A DNA stretch of 44,752 nucleotides from an uncultured bacterium (GCA_903891095.1 CAITDI010000033.1:1-44752); one strand, 5' to 3'. Positions 34,152 through 41,667 are shown, counted from the first letter of the stretch. Program-made: numbers and translations. Notes: generated by a model from the letters alone, not told the origin.

Positions 34152-34180
34152 AGCCCCGCCGATAGGCGGGGCTTTTCTTT
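34152..34180 (+). terminator. Rho-independent terminator of tRNA-Cys
   Basis: AGCCCCGCC (34152-34160), loop GATA, GGCGGGGCT (34165-34173) and TTTCTTT tail. Confidence 0.9.
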
Positions 34181-34215
34181 GGTCGCGTTGGGATTGGTCG
34201 GCTTCGCCTCGTGGA

Positions 34216-34241
34216 GTTCAAATCCCACCGCGACCTTTCTG
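34216..34241 (+). repeat. Duplicated tRNA-Cys 3' end
   Basis: These 26 bases are identical to 34125-34150, the T arm through acceptor of tRNA-Cys plus TTTCTG. They are followed by a diverged copy of the terminator (34242-34265), whose left arm no longer pairs well. The period is 91 bp. Confidence 0.85.
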
Positions 34242-34336
34242 GCGCCCGGCTGTCAGGCGGGGCTTTCGTTGGTCGGCTTGCGATTGGGCTCGCTCCGCTC
34301 CCGCGCTTCGGCAGCATCCTCAACGGGAAAAACAAA

Positions 34337-34360
34337 GCGTCCCGCCGTTGGGCGGGACGC
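34337..34360 (-). terminator. Rho-independent terminator of the Pro/Gly-repeat gene
   Basis: Perfect 10-bp stem GCGTCCCGCC (34337-34346) with GGCGGGACGC (34351-34360), loop GTTG. On the minus strand it is followed by TTTGTTTTT, and it lies 48 bp after the minus-strand stop at 34409. Confidence 0.9.
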
Positions 34361-34408
34361 GGGTGTGTTCGTGTGGTCGTGGCTGTTGGGCTGACCCTCA
34401 TCACGCGC

Positions 34409-35149
34409 TCACCGGAAGATCGGCGGATGCGGCGGATCGGTCGGCGTGCGCGGCGGGTTGGTGCCGGGCGTCGTTCCTGGCGATCCGAATCCTGGCGCGC
34501 GCGGCGGCGCGATCGGCGCATCGGGCGGGTTGCGACCACCTGGGTCGGAGCCGAATCCTGGCGCGCGCGGCGGCGCGATCGGCGCATCGGGCGGATTGCG
34601 ACCGCCCGGGTTGGAACCGAACCCCGGCGCACGCGGCGCCTCAATGGGTCGACCTGGCTCGTTGCGGCCTGGAGTGCTGCCGAATCCCGGCGGCTTCGGC
34701 GCGCGGATCGGCGCGCCCGGCTCGTTGCGGCCCGGGGTGGAGCCAAATCCTGGCGGACGCGGCGCCTCAATGGGTCGACCTGGCTCGTTCTTGCCGGGCG
34801 TCGAGCCGAATCCTGGCGGCTTGGGTGCCTTGATCGGGTCGCCAGGCATGCGCTTGCTCGGCTTCGCGGTCGGCTTGCCGTCACGGCCTGGGTTGATCGG
34901 ATCGCCAGGTTCGCGCTGACCGGGCAGCACGACGGGCGCGGGCTTCTCTGGGTTCACGGGGTCGCTGGGTTCGCGCTGGCCGGGAAGCACCTCAGGCAGG
35001 GGCTTCTCCGGTGAGACCGGCTCCTGCTGCGACGGACGCGCTGGCGCCGGCAGCGAGCCAGGAAAGATCGGCGGGGTCGCCTGCGCGAACACCGTCGTCG
35101 TGATTCCGGCGCTGAGGATGCAGATGGCGGCGATCGGTCGCTGACGCAT
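34409..35149 (-). CDS. Secreted Pro/Gly-rich tandem-repeat protein
   Basis: The 246-residue product has a signal peptide (MRQRPIAAICILSAGITTTVFA) and is otherwise Pro, Gly, Asn and Arg rich. About five tandem units of 21-22 residues begin PGFGS and continue as TPGRNEPGRPIEAPRP or NPGGRNPPDAPIAPPRA; two further related units near the N-terminus read VLPGQREPSDPVNPEKPAP. The repeat contains no cysteine and no aromatic except Phe in PGFGS. It looks like an extended, elastic or matrix-like secreted chain; function unknown. Unit variants fall into two families, suggesting successive duplications. Translation probably uses one of three tandem Shine-Dalgarno copies just upstream. Confidence 0.8.
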   Translation of the reverse strand: MRQRPIAAICILSAGITTTVFAQATPPIFPGSLPAPARPSQQEPVSPEKPLPEVLPGQREPSDPVNPEKPAPVVLPGQREPGDPINPGRDGKPTAKPSKRMPGDPIKAPKPPGFGSTPGKNEPGRPIEAPRPPGFGSTPGRNEPGAPIRAPKPPGFGSTPGRNEPGRPIEAPRAPGFGSNPGGRNPPDAPIAPPRAPGFGSDPGGRNPPDAPIAPPRAPGFGSPGTTPGTNPPRTPTDPPHPPIFR

Positions 35150-35153
35150 GGGC

Positions 35154-35185
35154 TCTCCTAATGGGCTCTCCTAATCGGCTCTCCT
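35154..35185 (-). promoter_or_regulatory. Triplicated Shine-Dalgarno (13-bp tandem repeat)
   Basis: On the minus strand AGGAGA occurs at 35154-35159, 35167-35172 and 35180-35185, in units ATTAGGAGAGCCC of exactly 13 bp, directly before the ATG at 35147-35149. The nearest copy is 4 nt from the start codon; the next is 17 nt away. Confidence 0.8.
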
Positions 35186-35343
35186 GATGGGCGCTTGCTC
35201 AGCACCCTGAACCAGTATCTACGCGAGAACTACGTGAGGATCGGCGAATGCTTGCGGATTGGGAAGGGGATTCGGGGGAAATCTCGACAAACTCCCGCTG
35301 CGGGGTCGCGCTGCGCCGTCCGTCACCAACGCCACCATCGGTT

Positions 35344-36624
35344 TCAGGGCGCAGTCCGCTGGTGCCGCCGCAGCCACGCGAGCGTCACCCACGCCGCCGC
35401 CGCGCACAGCCCGCCCACGACCAAGAACACGCGGTGCGACTCCATGTGCACGCCGCCCCGCAGCGCGAAGAACAGCACCCCGCCCAGCAGCCCCATGAGG
35501 AAGCTGACCCCGTTCGCCGTCCCCAGCACGCGGCCGCGCGACACGTCGGGCGCGTACTCCTGCAGCATCGACTGCAGCGGGATGATGTAGAAGCCCGCCG
35601 TCAGTCCCGTCAGCACCAGCAGGCCCATCGTGAGCCAGTAGTTCGGCGGCGCGAGCCCGAGCAGGATGAACGACAGCGCGAGCCCGCCCGCGCCCGCGGG
35701 CACGAACATCCAGCGCCGCGCGGGGCTGTCGAGATACGCCGCCAGCACGCAGCCGACGCCGATCGCAACGCCGAGTCCCGCCTTGAGCAGCGCCGTCTCG
35801 TTGTCCTTGACCGCGAGAAAGCTCGAGTAGTCGGGCAGGATCAGGAGCACCACCGACGCCACGAAGTAGAAGAACGTCCACGCCGCGCACACCGCGAGGA
35901 GCGGCGACTTCGCCATCTCGCGCAGCGTCGCGATGTACGTCGAGAACGGATTGAGGTCGACCGGCAGCGACGGGTTCTGCGGCTTGAGCTTCGGCAGCGT
36001 GAGGCAGGTGAGGAACCCGAGCACGACCGCGACGGCCATCGCGATGCCCGGATGCCACGCTGCGACGCCCGTCGGACTGCCGTCGACAAAGCTGTCCTTC
36101 CAGTCGGTCACGACGATGCCCGCGACGATGCCGCCGACGATCACCGCGACGTTGGTCGCCATGTTGAGGATGCCGTTCGCGCGCGAGAGTTCCTTCGTGT
36201 CGACGAGCTCCGCGATCATGCCGTACTTCACGGGGCCGAAGAACGAGCTCACCGTCGCGAACGCGACCAGCGCCGCGATCGCGCCGTACGCCGAACCGCG
36301 CGCGAACTCGATCGCGCACAGCGCGCACACCGCGAGCGACAGCGTCTTGAGGATCACCGTGATGCGCGACTTCGAGTAGCGGTCCGCGATGCGCCCGCCG
36401 AACGCCGACAGCAGGATGAACGGCGCGGAGAAGATCACCGCGATCAGCCCGCTGCCGCCTTCGCCGAAGACCTTCTCCCACGGGCCCGCGACGGCCGCCG
36501 CGAACACGATCGTGTCCTTGATGATGTTGTCGCTCGCCGCCTCGAAAAACTGCGTGAACAGCAGCGAAACAAAGCCGCGGTTCCACAGCGGCGCGCGTGC
36601 CGAGTTCGGCTCGCTCGTGTTCAC
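35344..36624 (-). CDS. MFS transporter, LplT-like
   Basis: The 426-residue protein has twelve predicted helices and MFS markers: QFFEAASDNIIKDTIVF near the start, a GGRIADRYSKSRI loop between helices 2 and 3, and FFGPVKYGMIAELVDTKELSRANGILN, which is typical of the LplT (lysophospholipid) branch rather than sugar transporters. LplT-type proteins flip lysophospholipids inward for reacylation; here no acyltransferase is fused or adjacent, so the substrate is uncertain. The start is a GTG at 36624 that overlaps the cyclophilin stop by GTGA, so the two should be translated together. The 190 bp between this gene and the Pro/Gly-repeat gene carry only the triple Shine-Dalgarno. Confidence 0.85.
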   Translation of the reverse strand: MNTSEPNSARAPLWNRGFVSLLFTQFFEAASDNIIKDTIVFAAAVAGPWEKVFGEGGSGLIAVIFSAPFILLSAFGGRIADRYSKSRITVILKTLSLAVCALCAIEFARGSAYGAIAALVAFATVSSFFGPVKYGMIAELVDTKELSRANGILNMATNVAVIVGGIVAGIVVTDWKDSFVDGSPTGVAAWHPGIAMAVAVVLGFLTCLTLPKLKPQNPSLPVDLNPFSTYIATLREMAKSPLLAVCAAWTFFYFVASVVLLILPDYSSFLAVKDNETALLKAGLGVAIGVGCVLAAYLDSPARRWMFVPAGAGGLALSFILLGLAPPNYWLTMGLLVLTGLTAGFYIIPLQSMLQEYAPDVSRGRVLGTANGVSFLMGLLGGVLFFALRGGVHMESHRVFLVVGGLCAAAAWVTLAWLRRHQRTAP

Positions 36625-37676
36625 CGGTCGCTCGATTCGCGCTTGGCTTCGGGCGTCGCGACCGCGGTCACGCGCGCATCGGGCCGGCCCTTGCCGGGGA
36701 TCCACGCAGGCGCGGGCTCGGTGAACGCGCGCAGCACCGTCTGCGGTTCCTTCGGCCGTCCCGTCGCGGGGTCGGCCAGCTCGCCGCCCGCGATCTTGAG
36801 GATCGCGTCCGCGCCTTCGACCGCGTAGCCGAACGCGCAGTACTGCCCGTCGAGCCGTGCCGTCGCCTCGCGCGACAGGCAGATGAACCACTGGCTGCCC
36901 GCGCTGTCGGGCCAATCGCTGCGCGCCATCGACACGACGCCAAAGTCATGCGCGAGCTTCGACGGCTCGAGCGGCAGGTCGTAGCCAGGACCGCCGTCGC
37001 CCGTGCCCGTCGGATCGCCGCCTTGGATCACGAACGGCTTGCCGTTGCGATCCGCAGGCACGATGCGATGCACGATCGTCCCGTCGTAGAAGCTCTTCTC
37101 CGCGAGCTCGACAAAGTTGCGCGCGGTGTTCGGCGCCTCGTCGGGCCGCATGGCAAAGCGGATGCGCCCCGCGGTCGTCTCGAACACGACATCGAGGTCG
37201 CGCGCGAGCCGGAAGCCCGAGAGCGGCGTCGGATCCGACTTCGCCCACGACGCCTGCAGCTTGGCGTGCGCTTCGTTCTTCGGGTCGAGCAGCGTCTCGC
37301 CCCAGCCGATCACGCGCGTGTACGTGGTCTTGCCGTCGGGGCGCAGGTCGCTCGTCGTGCGGATCGCCGGCCGCGGATTGAGCGGAATCACCAAGAGCGG
37401 CGCGCCCTCGGGCGAACCCGCCACCACCGCCTGCACGCGCACGACGCCACCCGCCTCGCGGATCTTGGGAAAGAGCACCGTCAGGTCGACGTCGCCCGCA
37501 GCCGCGGTCGCGCGTGCGAGCTCCGCCGCGTCCTTGTCGAGCAGCACGAGCTTGCACGGCTGGTCGATGTCCGACAGCCGCACGACCATCGGCCCGGTCG
37601 GCTTGGCGAACTCAGTCCTGGGGGTGAGGGTTGCGGAAGTCATCACGGCCGATGCAAGCAGGAGCGCGGCGGGCAT
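36621..37676 (-). CDS. Secreted cyclophilin-type peptidyl-prolyl isomerase
   Basis: The 351-residue protein has a hydrophobic N-terminus (LLLASAVMTSATL) suggesting export. Residues ~160-320 are a cyclophilin: FETTAGRIRFAMRPDEAPNTARNFVELAEKSFYDG (shown here in part: TARNFVELAEKSFYDG), HRIVP, FVIQGGDPTGTG, SMARS, SAGSQWFICLS and FGYAVEGADAI. Cyclophilins speed cis-trans isomerisation of X-Pro bonds and help fold exported proteins. The N-terminal ~150 residues are a separate, mainly beta domain with no family I recognise. CATAAT ends 6 nt before the ATG. Confidence 0.9.
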   Translation of the reverse strand: MPAALLLASAVMTSATLTPRTEFAKPTGPMVVRLSDIDQPCKLVLLDKDAAELARATAAAGDVDLTVLFPKIREAGGVVRVQAVVAGSPEGAPLLVIPLNPRPAIRTTSDLRPDGKTTYTRVIGWGETLLDPKNEAHAKLQASWAKSDPTPLSGFRLARDLDVVFETTAGRIRFAMRPDEAPNTARNFVELAEKSFYDGTIVHRIVPADRNGKPFVIQGGDPTGTGDGGPGYDLPLEPSKLAHDFGVVSMARSDWPDSAGSQWFICLSREATARLDGQYCAFGYAVEGADAILKIAGGELADPATGRPKEPQTVLRAFTEPAPAWIPGKGRPDARVTAVATPEAKRESSDR

Positions 37677-37682
37677 TCCCGC

Positions 37683-37688
37683 ATTATG
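37683..37688 (-). promoter_or_regulatory. CATAAT -10-like box, 6 nt before the cyclophilin start
   Basis: On the minus strand CATAAT is followed by GCGGGA and the ATG at 37676, consistent with leaderless transcription. It lies back to back with the gatB promoter. Confidence 0.4.
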
Positions 37689-37733
37689 GCGAGAGCCTTC
37701 CGATCGTGCGCCTGTCCCGTACTATCTCCCCCT

Positions 37734-37739
37734 TACGAT
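37734..37739 (+). promoter_or_regulatory. TACGAT -10-like box, 6 nt before gatB
   Basis: TACGAT is followed by CCACCT and the ATG at 37746; no Shine-Dalgarno. Confidence 0.45.
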
Positions 37740-37745
37740 CCACCT

Positions 37746-39308
37746 ATGGCGACCACCGTCGATCCAAAAACCGCCCGCATCGTCCGCTCGACCATCAAGG
37801 TCGGCCTCGAGATCCACATCGAGCTCGCGACCCGCACCAAGATGTTCACGCGCGTTCCCAACGCCGCGCACCCGTCGCACTACGACGAGGCGCCGAACAC
37901 GCTCATCGATCCGGTCGTGTGCGCGCTGCCAGGCGCGCTGCCCGTGATGAACAAGGCCGCCGTCGAGATGTCGATGATGGTCGGCATCGCGCTCGGCTGC
38001 CAGATCGCGGGCTACTCCAAGTGGGACCGCAAGAACTACTACTACCCCGACCTGCCCAAGGGCTACCAGATCTCGCAGTACGACCTGCCGCTCTGCCATG
38101 ACGGCCACGTCGAGATCCCCGCCGTCGCGGGCGGCATGCGCGGGATCGGAATCATCCGCGCCCACCTCGAGGAAGACACCGGCAAGCTCGGCCACGAGCT
38201 TCCCGGCGGCCACGAGTACGCGGGTTCGCTCGTCGACCTCAACCGCGCGGGCACGCCGCTGCTCGAGGTCGTCACCGCGCCCGACTTCGACTGCGCCGAC
38301 GACGTGGTGACCTTCGCCGAGGAGCTTCGCAACATCTGCCGCTTCCTCGGCGTGACCGAAGGCATCATGCAGAAGGGCCACATGCGCTTCGAGCCGAACA
38401 TCAACATGGTGCTCGAGCTCGAGGGTGTGGGAGGGATGGGCGGCGAGACGATCAAGACGCCGATCGTCGAGGTCAAGAACCTCAACAGCTTCCGCGCCGT
38501 CAAGGGCGCGATCGAGCACGAGGCCGTGCGCCAGGTCGAGGAATGGCGCGCGACCGGCCGCGTGATGGGCCGCGGCATGAAGCAGACGCGCGGCTGGGAC
38601 GACATCGCGCTCAAGACCGTCCTCCAGCGCGAGAAGGAAGACGCGCACGACTACCGCTATTTCCCCGAGCCGGACCTCGTGCCGGTCGAGGTGAGCGCCG
38701 CGTGGCGCGACGAGGTCGCCGCGCGCGTTCCCGAATTGCCGATGGCGCGCCGCAACCGCTATCTCGCCGCGTACGGCCTCGCCGACATCGACGTGCGCAA
38801 TCTCGTCGACGACCGCAACACGTGCCTCTTCTTCGAGGCGTGCGTCAAGGCCGCGATGGCCACAGGCGCGTTCAAGAGCGAGAAGGACGCGGGATACGCC
38901 GCAGGCAAGCTCGTCCTCAACATCGGCGCCAAGCATGCCAACGAGCGCGGCGTCGCCGTGCATGCCGTCGGCATCGCCGCCGAGCAGGTCGCGGGAATCC
39001 TCGCGCTGCGCGAGCAGGGCACCGTCGGCGCGCAGTCGGTCGATGCGCTCTTCGGTGCGCTCATCGGCAGCAGCGACACCGCGCTGGCCGTCGCCGAGCG
39101 CAGCGGTTTCGTGATGGTGCGCGACGAAGGCCAGCTCCTCGCGTGGGTCGACGCCGCGATCGCCGCGAACGAAGCCGCCGCCAACGATGTGCGCGCAGGC
39201 AAGATGGCTGCGATCGGCCGCATCGTCGGCTCGGTGATGAAGCTCTCCGGCGGCAAGGTCGATGCGAAGAGCGTGAACGACGCGATCAAGTCGCGCCTCG
39301 GCCAGTGA
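37746..39308 (+). CDS. gatB: Aspartyl/glutamyl-tRNA amidotransferase subunit B
   Basis: GatB is the kinase/tRNA-binding subunit of GatCAB, which converts Glu-tRNA(Gln) or Asp-tRNA(Asn) to the amidated forms. The 520-residue protein has the family landmarks: VGLEIHIEL near 20-28, the Cys/Pro-rich LPGALPVMN, KNYYYPDLPKGYQISQYD, HLEEDTGKL, DLNRAGTPLLEVVTAPD and the NLNSFRAVKGAIEHE segment; a YqeY-like helical tail closes it. gatA and gatC are not in the window. The start has a TACGAT box 6 nt upstream. hpt follows 28 bp later. The ~20 N-terminal residues before VGLEIH are longer than in many homologues. Confidence 0.95.
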   Translation: MATTVDPKTARIVRSTIKVGLEIHIELATRTKMFTRVPNAAHPSHYDEAPNTLIDPVVCALPGALPVMNKAAVEMSMMVGIALGCQIAGYSKWDRKNYYYPDLPKGYQISQYDLPLCHDGHVEIPAVAGGMRGIGIIRAHLEEDTGKLGHELPGGHEYAGSLVDLNRAGTPLLEVVTAPDFDCADDVVTFAEELRNICRFLGVTEGIMQKGHMRFEPNINMVLELEGVGGMGGETIKTPIVEVKNLNSFRAVKGAIEHEAVRQVEEWRATGRVMGRGMKQTRGWDDIALKTVLQREKEDAHDYRYFPEPDLVPVEVSAAWRDEVAARVPELPMARRNRYLAAYGLADIDVRNLVDDRNTCLFFEACVKAAMATGAFKSEKDAGYAAGKLVLNIGAKHANERGVAVHAVGIAAEQVAGILALREQGTVGAQSVDALFGALIGSSDTALAVAERSGFVMVRDEGQLLAWVDAAIAANEAAANDVRAGKMAAIGRIVGSVMKLSGGKVDAKSVNDAIKSRLGQ

Positions 39309-39336
39309 TCTCCCGCTCAGGAAACGGAGTCGACGC

Positions 39337-39972
39337 GTGATCGAAGAACACCTGCACGAAAGCCGCCCGCATGAGGACCGCCTTCACGAGGACCGCCTTC
39401 ACGAGGACCGCCTTCACGAGGACATCGAGAAGGTGCTCGTACCGAGCGCCGCGATCGCTGCGCGCGTGCGCGCGCTCGCCGCGACGATTGGCGAGGACTA
39501 CAGCCACGCCGACGGCCGCCTGACCGTGGTTCCCGTGATGACGGGCAGCCTGCTGTTCGCGGCCGATCTCGTGCGCGCGCTGCCGCAGCGGCGCATGCGC
39601 ATCCAGCTCACGACCGTCTCGAGCTACGGCGGCACGGCGACTGCGTCGCGCGGTAGTTCGATCGTCGGCGCGCTGCCCAAGCATCTCGAAGGTCATCACA
39701 TTCTCATCGTCGACGACATCCTCGATTCGGGCGGCACGCTGCGTCTGCTGCGCAGCGAGTTCATGGCGCGTGGTGCCGCCGATGTGCGCGCCTGCATGCT
39801 GCTCCGCAAGCGCATCCCGAGCGCGATGAACACGCCGTGCGAGTATGTCGGATTCGACATCGACGACGAGTTCGTCGTGGGATACGGGCTCGACTACGAC
39901 GATCTCTATCGCAATCTTCCGTACGTCGGAACGCTCCGCAAGGAAGCGATCGGCCGGGAGTTGCGCGCGTGA
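39337..39972 (+). CDS. hpt: Hypoxanthine phosphoribosyltransferase with N-terminal RLHED repeats
   Basis: The enzyme makes IMP or GMP from hypoxanthine or guanine and PRPP. Residues ~30-211 are typical: VPVMTGSLLFAADL, a TTVSSYGGTATASRG flexible loop and the PRPP loop HILIVDDILDSGGTL, then VGYGLDYDDLYRNLPYVG at the C-terminus. The N-terminus has an unusual charged extension, HEDRL repeated three times (residues ~12-29), encoded by three identical 15-bp units. The GTG at 39337 is the only in-frame start before the enzyme domain. Its stop overlaps the next start as GTGA. Confidence 0.92.
   Translation: MIEEHLHESRPHEDRLHEDRLHEDRLHEDIEKVLVPSAAIAARVRALAATIGEDYSHADGRLTVVPVMTGSLLFAADLVRALPQRRMRIQLTTVSSYGGTATASRGSSIVGALPKHLEGHHILIVDDILDSGGTLRLLRSEFMARGAADVRACMLLRKRIPSAMNTPCEYVGFDIDDEFVVGYGLDYDDLYRNLPYVGTLRKEAIGRELRA
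39373..39423 (+). repeat. In-frame 15-bp minisatellite in hpt
   Basis: Three exact copies of GAGGACCGCCTTCAC (39373-39387, 39388-39402, 39403-39417) plus a 6-bp remnant. Confidence 0.95.
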
Positions 39973-40595
39973 GCGATCCCGCGCCTGACCGAATTGCGGC
40001 CGCGCCTGACCGTATAGCGGCCGCGCCTGATCGCATTGCGGCCGCGCCTGACCGAATTGCGGCCGCGCCTGCCGCCGTCCCCACCACCCAGCACATCCCG
40101 CACGCGCTGCAGGCCGTGCTCGGGCCCGATGAAGTCATCGTGCTGCTGCTTCGGCCGAGCGTCCTCTACATCGTGCTGTCGTCGCTCGGGACGCTGGTCG
40201 CGAGCCTCGTGATCGGGCTCGTGCTCGCGTATTCCGCGCAGTTTGCGTGGAGCCCGTGGCGCGAGTCGCACGCGGTGCTCTTTGGCGGCGGCCTTGCGTG
40301 CATGCGCCTCGCGTGGGCGTGGCTCGACTGGATCAACCATGCCTACGCGCTCACCGACCGCCGCGTGATCGCGCGTCGCGGCATCATGCGCACCGCGCTC
40401 TACGAGGCGCCGCTCACGCGCATCCAGAACACGATCGTCGTGCAGAGCATGCGCGAGCGCCTGTGCGGCCTCGGCACGCTTGGTTTCGCGACCGCCGGCC
40501 GCGGCACGTTCGATGCATTCTGGGAGTCGATCGCGTCGCCGTTCGAAGTGCACCGCAAGGTGCTCGAGACGATCCAGCGCTACGGCCGTCGTTGA
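39969..40595 (+). CDS. PH-domain (bPH2/YdbS-like) membrane protein
   Basis: The 208-residue product begins with four identical APDRIAA units, then has a membrane hairpin (VLYIVLSSLGTLVASLVIGLVLAY and a second helix near AVLFGGGLACMRLAWAWL) and a bacterial PH-like domain: YALTDRRVIARRGIMRTALYEAPLTRIQNTIVVQ (in part), ERLCGLGTLGFATAG and FEVHRKVLETIQ. Such bPH2 proteins sit at the inner membrane; their ligand is unknown. The GTG at 39969 overlaps the hpt stop (GTGA), so the two are probably coupled. Confidence 0.85.
   Translation: MSDPAPDRIAAAPDRIAAAPDRIAAAPDRIAAAPAAVPTTQHIPHALQAVLGPDEVIVLLLRPSVLYIVLSSLGTLVASLVIGLVLAYSAQFAWSPWRESHAVLFGGGLACMRLAWAWLDWINHAYALTDRRVIARRGIMRTALYEAPLTRIQNTIVVQSMRERLCGLGTLGFATAGRGTFDAFWESIASPFEVHRKVLETIQRYGRR
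39981..40064 (+). repeat. In-frame 21-bp minisatellite in the PH-domain gene
   Basis: Four 21-bp units (39981, 40002, 40023, 40044) plus a partial one. Units differ at several bases, yet every difference is synonymous: each encodes APDRIAA. Confidence 0.95.
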
Positions 40596-40608
40596 GCCGC
40601 ACCTTGCC

Positions 40609-41601
40609 TTACGAGCGCAGGTGAGCGATCCGCGCGCGCGGGTTCTCGCTGGCGCGGCCGATTTCCTCGAGCAGTTGCTTGGTGAGGTCGTTCGGCTCCT
40701 TGGGCGGAACGATCTGGATCACCACGAACAGGTCGCCTGCAGGCTTGCCGCCCGCAGCGGGGATGCCCTTGCCCGCGATGCGCATCTTCTTGCCGCTCGG
40801 CGTGCCTGCGGGAATCTTGAGCGCGACGGTTCCGCCAGTCGGCAGCGGGGCATCGACGGTCGCACCGAGCGTCGCTTCGACGATCGACAACGGCAGGTCG
40901 TACGAGAGGTCGCGCTCGTCGCGGGTGAGCCACGCGTGCGCGTCGGCGTGGATGCGCACGACGGCATCGAGGCGGCCGGACACCGACAGCAGTTCGCCGT
41001 CTTCGGCGCCGATCGGGATGTCGAGCTCGTAGCGCTGGTTGTCGATCGAGATCGAGTGCTTGCCGCCGCGGATGATCTTCTCGAGCGGGATCGCGATCTC
41101 GTACTCGGCATGCTCCTGGCGTCGCGCGCGCGAGCCTCTGCCTCCCGCGGCGCCAGCGGCTCCCGCGCCGCGCGGACCACCACGCCCGCCGCCGAAGATG
41201 TCGCCGAAGATCGATTCAAAGGTCGCGTTGTCGGAGGTCGTCCACTGCTCGGCGCCGCGCGGTTGGCCGCGTGCGGCGCCTGCCCAAGGATTCCCTGCCG
41301 AGGGATTGCCTGCCGAGGGACCTTGAGAGTGGGGATTCTGCGCGCCGGCCTGTCCGCTGCCCGACGCGAACGACTCGGTCGTCCCACCCACGCGGATCCA
41401 CTCGTCGTACTGCTTGCGCTTGTCGTCGTCGGACAGCACTTCGTACGCCTGCTGGACCTCGGCAAAGCGCGCGGCCGCGGTCTTCTCCTTGTTGCGGTCG
41501 GGGTGGTACTGCAGCACCAGCTTGCGGTGCGCGCTGCGAACGTCCGCCGCAGTGGCGGTCCGGCTCAAACCAAGGACTTCGTAGTAGTCGCGCGCGGGCA
41601 T
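40609..41601 (-). CDS. DnaJ/CbpA-type J-domain co-chaperone
   Basis: The 330-residue protein has a J domain at residues ~1-70 (DYYEVLGLSRTATAADVRSAHRKLVLQYHPDRN in part, with the HPD triad near 34-36), a Gly/Pro/Ser-rich middle (GPSAGNPSAGNPWAGAARG, FESIFGDIFGGGRGG) and the two DnaJ C-terminal substrate-binding barrels (DLPLSIVEATLGATVDAPLPTGG). No Cys-rich zinc finger is present, so it is type II (CbpA-like). It should stimulate a DnaK ATPase. The start at 41601 is set by the J domain; TATACT lies 8 nt upstream. Convergent with the PH-domain gene 13 bp away. Confidence 0.93.
   Translation of the reverse strand: MPARDYYEVLGLSRTATAADVRSAHRKLVLQYHPDRNKEKTAAARFAEVQQAYEVLSDDDKRKQYDEWIRVGGTTESFASGSGQAGAQNPHSQGPSAGNPSAGNPWAGAARGQPRGAEQWTTSDNATFESIFGDIFGGGRGGPRGAGAAGAAGGRGSRARRQEHAEYEIAIPLEKIIRGGKHSISIDNQRYELDIPIGAEDGELLSVSGRLDAVVRIHADAHAWLTRDERDLSYDLPLSIVEATLGATVDAPLPTGGTVALKIPAGTPSGKKMRIAGKGIPAAGGKPAGDLFVVIQIVPPKEPNDLTKQLLEEIGRASENPRARIAHLRS
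41288..41320 (-). repeat. In-frame 15-bp minisatellite in the DnaJ-family gene
   Basis: Two 15-bp units (41288-41302 and 41303-41317) and a partial third, encoding SAGNP twice in the Gly/Pro linker. The units differ at one synonymous position. Confidence 0.75.
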
Positions 41602-41609
41602 GGGCGGTG

Positions 41610-41615
41610 AGTATA
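41610..41615 (-). promoter_or_regulatory. TATACT -10-like box, 8 nt before the DnaJ-family start
   Basis: On the minus strand TATACT is followed by CACCGCCC and the ATG at 41601, without a Shine-Dalgarno. Confidence 0.5.
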
Positions 41616-41640
41616 GAACGCTCCGCGCAACGAAACCGAG

Positions 41641-41654
41641 CGCGCACGTGCGCG
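41641..41654. promoter_or_regulatory. Perfect 14-bp palindrome between divergent genes
   Basis: CGCGCACGTGCGCG lies between the DnaJ-family start and the ferredoxin-TPR start at 41668. It could be an operator serving both, but palindromes of GC-rich letters are expected by chance at some frequency in this genome. Confidence 0.35.
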
Positions 41655-41667
41655 TAGGATGCGCCCG

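Noticed and set aside
34216-34241. A second tRNA-Cys gene.
   Set aside because: Only the 3' 26 bases are copied; there is no D arm, anticodon or 5' acceptor strand.
35150-35188. Tandem repeat that might be a CRISPR array.
   Set aside because: Units are contiguous 13-mers without spacers and no cas genes are present.
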